Positions 61,102 through 64,000 of a stretch of DNA of 64,000 nt are shown here, piece after piece (position 1 is the stretch's first letter; every line of letters starts with the position of its first letter). Source of the stretch: Paralvinella palmiformis (Eukaryota; Annelida; Polychaeta; Terebellida; Alvinellidae). The translations under genes and the position numbers were made by a program. The DNA is taken from contig JAODUP010000043.1 of assembly GCA_025642065.1 (NCBI GenBank), forward strand, positions 763,501 to 827,500. The letters run 5' to 3'. A model generated the notes under the pieces. That model ran no database searches. It was not told the origin of the DNA and worked only from the letters and a program-made list of their open reading frames with translations.

Positions 61102-63160
61102 AGCGAGTGGTCATCGCTGGCTTGGAGTCCATTGAGAGTATTGCACAAGAAAACTCAATGAATGTGCAACAAAACAATCGTCTCTTTGAGTACTTATTGA
61201 CGCTATAGGAACAACTGATGACGTCATCAGGGAAGAGCCTTCCTGGGACACACACACACACAAACACCCACACAGATTGTCTGCCTTACGGTTGTGTTTT
61301 GTCTCTGACGTAATGCCGGCGTAATAAGCCGGCTGGCGTGTCGTGTTAAAAGGTTTCGCGTTACGTCACCAAATGTGCTTTGTTTGGTGGAAATGACGTA
61401 ACTCCGATAAAATCATAGCACTCACCGGAAGGCACGTGGTGGGTTATTGTTGGTTGTAAATCTCCATAAGTAAACGCATTACCGTCTCGCGCTTGTGTAT
61501 ATCGCTCGGATACTTGAGCGTGGATTTATTTTTAGGTGCGAGTGCGCATGCGTAAATAACTGGACACGTCCGACTACTTGTTTTATGCGCAAATTGTATT
61601 TATCGGTAATGAATGACCGTGCGTGTGAGCAGTACGCATATATTGGAACTATTAGCGTGTATTAATAAAAGAAATTCGTATATTTATTGCTGTATTTGAA
61701 ATTTTCTAATTTAGGATATTCATCGCCGCACACCGTTTGTTGTTATTGGCTCGTTTCGCGAATATGCAGCGCCCTTTACTCACGCCACTGATGAGGTAAT
61801 CCTTCGATTACGTCACTAATTATTACGCAAGCAGTCAGCATCACGTGACCAATGGCGGGCGAGTTATTTTCCGGCGAACATCACCCCCCCCATATCGTCC
61901 CGACGTCCGACGACCATAGCGGGCCTCGCCTTCTTCGCCGATCGTATAATTCAAATTGTGGCTCAAATTTCAAAAGATCGCCAACATCAAAACGGAAACC
62001 ATTTAACGAAATACGACAATAATTATTGTTCCGCCATCGGCCTAAACAATGGATGCTAAACGAACAGAGGAACTAAGTAACGGCTTTAATACGATGGCGT
62101 TGTTTCTTAGCAAAGTAATACCAACAGCCTGAGAGACTTGATTAGGTAGTGAGATATTTCACTAGCTAGCTGTGCCCTGGGTGGGTGGATCGGTCGGACG
62201 GTCTCTTTCGCCCTCTGGGCGGGAAGGGCGGCCGCGGGGAGGGGGGTTGCTTGGATCAAGCACACACAACCGGACACACCCCCTGCCATTCTCTCGTGAA
62301 CTATATGGCATTTCATTAGTGCCTCGGATCCGAGTTTCGCCTCGTTCTTATCTGTTGCATCAGATCGTCTTTGCCAACAGTTGATGACGTCATAGTGTGT
62401 CTTCGCGGGGCGGCCGAGTTTGTGGAGGCCAGGCGGTGCCGTTTTGGAGGTCATCTGTACAGGTAGAGAAGGGGTCAACCGTTTGTAAGTACCACCGGCC
62501 AATTAACGTGAATGGGGCGAGCCGGGAGGGCTGAGCACAGACATCCACCGAATCCCCCCCCCCCAAATCCACCCCCGGGTCAGAAATGATACAATCCTTT
62601 GAGGGAAGAACAACTCCTTCGAGAAGTATCTCGCACACACTCACTCACTACCTCCTCTTCTCTATCTCTCGGTCCATTCTTTTGATAACGAGAGAGTATT
62701 TCTCGGCACAGCCACTTGTTATAATGAGCTTCCAGTTCGCTAATAAACAAGAGAAAGGAACACCCCCCACACACACACACACCACCACCACCACCATACT
62801 CCTATCTGGAAAGGTCACGAGAATGTATGACATTGGCTTGACCTTAGGGCTTTGTACGAACAACGCTGGGTATACTTCTTTGAGTCTCTCGGTTTAATTT
62901 TGAAATTCCTCAACTAATTATGTTTCGCTTTCATTTATATGAGATGTTGCTTGGATCACTCACCGTCTTAGACACGTCGGTCGGGATTAATTTCGAAAAT
63001 TACAAACACTATCTAGGCGTACGCGCATTCCGGTACACGCATACATAGCGTGTGTGCACGTGGCAGTATGTAATACACGTGGTCTGAATATATTTTACTT
63101 GTGTGGCTGTGATTTTTCGTGACATACCAGTATGATTTATTTATGTCCATGATAATAATG
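61102..63160. other. CpG-rich gene-poor region
   Basis: No supported gene; the 131-codon frame at 62107 (-) has no family motif. TGACGTCA lies at 61219 and 62385, and TGACGTAA or TTACGTCA near 61308, 61363, 61395 and 61807. An NRF1-like GTGCGCATGCGT lies near 61541. Poly-C runs occur near 61885 and 62555. Confidence 0.5.
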
Positions 63161-63163
63161 AAT

Positions 63164-63164
<1 letters not shown>

Positions 63165-63202
<38 letters not shown>
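63165..63202. repeat. (AC)n microsatellite
   Basis: About 38 bases of pure AC. Confidence 0.9.
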
Positions 63203-63204
<2 letters not shown>

Positions 63205-63530
63205 TTACATACTGTATGTACCTATGATGTAAATGATGTAAGTCCATGGACCCTGTATATCAATATTTACCTCTTACCTCGTAACACTTCCCTATGACGT
63301 CATAATGTATTGGTTGGTGTATGACGTCATATTTACGACGAGTGGATAACAAACAGTGAGTGATATTAGGTGATTGTGTTGTCGCTATCGTAACATGCCC
63401 ACTACTAGGTCAGGTTACTATAGACGCCAATGTGAAGAGGCTCGGTAGTGGCCACGTCTCGGCCCAGCTGTGTTAGTTTGACGGAATATGTCGGACAATT
63501 ATAGTATACTATTTAAATTATTTGATAAAA

Positions 63531-63573
<43 letters not shown>

Positions 63574-63629
63574 ACATATATATATATATCAGGTAATATA
63601 CTTATTATCTGATTATACAGATTAACTGT

Positions 63630-63690
<61 letters not shown>
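63531..63690. repeat. (AC)n, half-palindrome and (TA)n compound
   Basis: An (AC)n run (63531-63576) and short (TA)n are followed by a half copy of the 59053 palindrome (63590-63632, ending AGATTAACTGTAAC), then about 58 bases of TA. Confidence 0.85.
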
Positions 63691-63694
<4 letters not shown>

Positions 63695-64000
63695 AGTTAC
63701 ACTCAAATCGAAGATCTAAATTGAATGTCATTAGGTGAATTGATATAATACAAACAAAAATAAGATTACTCAGGAGTATAATTTTTAAAATATAATTTGT
63801 TCAACACTTTAAAAGGAGAAATATTATTATAAAATTGTTTTAATTTAGTTTTTATGCTACGATATTAGATATTGTTCTGTCTTGTATTCTGTGGATGAAG
63901 TGAATTGTGACATCAAAATGAATTTGTTAAAGTTCTCGTAAAGTAATACTTTGTGTTTTTACATATCAAATATAGTTTTCAGTTAATTTAAATCTATGAA
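63691..64000. other. AT-rich window end, nothing recognised
   Basis: No gene or repeat family seen in the last 310 bases. Confidence 0.5.

Overview
This window looks like nuclear DNA of an invertebrate, most likely a mollusc or other lophotrochozoan. Genes have short exons and GT-AG introns. The DNA is AT-rich and full of (TA)n and (TG)n microsatellites, tRNA-derived SINEs, decayed LINEs and DNA transposons. The phylum is an inference from gene and repeat style. I see no bacterial, plasmid or viral genome architecture, no CRISPR array and no rRNA.

Four protein genes are supported. (1) A two-exon gene at 10486-11149 (+) encodes a small two-helix membrane protein resembling the complex I assembly factor DMAC1/TMEM261. 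(2) A 23-coding-exon gene at 14782-31191 (-) encodes the TPR scaffold of the Ski complex, SKIC3/TTC37; all exon phases join to 1543 codons plus a stop. (3) An uninterrupted gene at 44317-45657 (-) encodes a type II membrane protein with GDS and DGVH motifs, like PC-esterase/SGNH acyl-esterases. (4) An ORF at 57922-58914 (-) encodes a bZIP transcription factor of the PAR/NFIL3/CES-2 class. These four do not form a pathway; they are ordinary neighbours in an animal genome.

Layout: 1-3.4 kb is microsatellite-rich intergenic DNA. 3.4-10.4 kb is a nest of transposons: a decayed FLYWCH-MULE with tandem-repeat termini and an 8-bp target duplication, a LINE 3' half with a (TTGA)n tail, a second LINE tail and SINE pieces. 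10.4-11.2 kb is the DMAC1-like gene. 11.2-14.7 kb holds two MITEs. 14.7-31.5 kb is SKIC3, whose introns carry a hAT-type MITE, SINEs, LINE scraps and microsatellites. 31.5-41 kb is intergenic, with a third copy of the hAT MITE, SINEs and two LINEs. 42.3-43.7 kb is a TA-flanked Tigger/pogo-like element. 44.3-45.7 kb is the esterase-like gene. 46-64 kb is a CpG-rich, gene-poor territory around the bZIP gene. It holds a ~40-bp satellite, a nested palindrome, an AGGTCA cluster running into a pentanucleotide array, and a very high density of TGACGTCA and TGACGTAA motifs.

The most interesting signals are the ATF/CREB/PAR-bZIP-type motif field around the bZIP gene, the defined three-copy hAT MITE family, the MULE with tandem-repeat TIRs and an intron inside its FLYWCH finger, and the lopsided exon structure of SKIC3 (22 short exons, then one 2.35-kb exon). 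All coordinates were read by eye.
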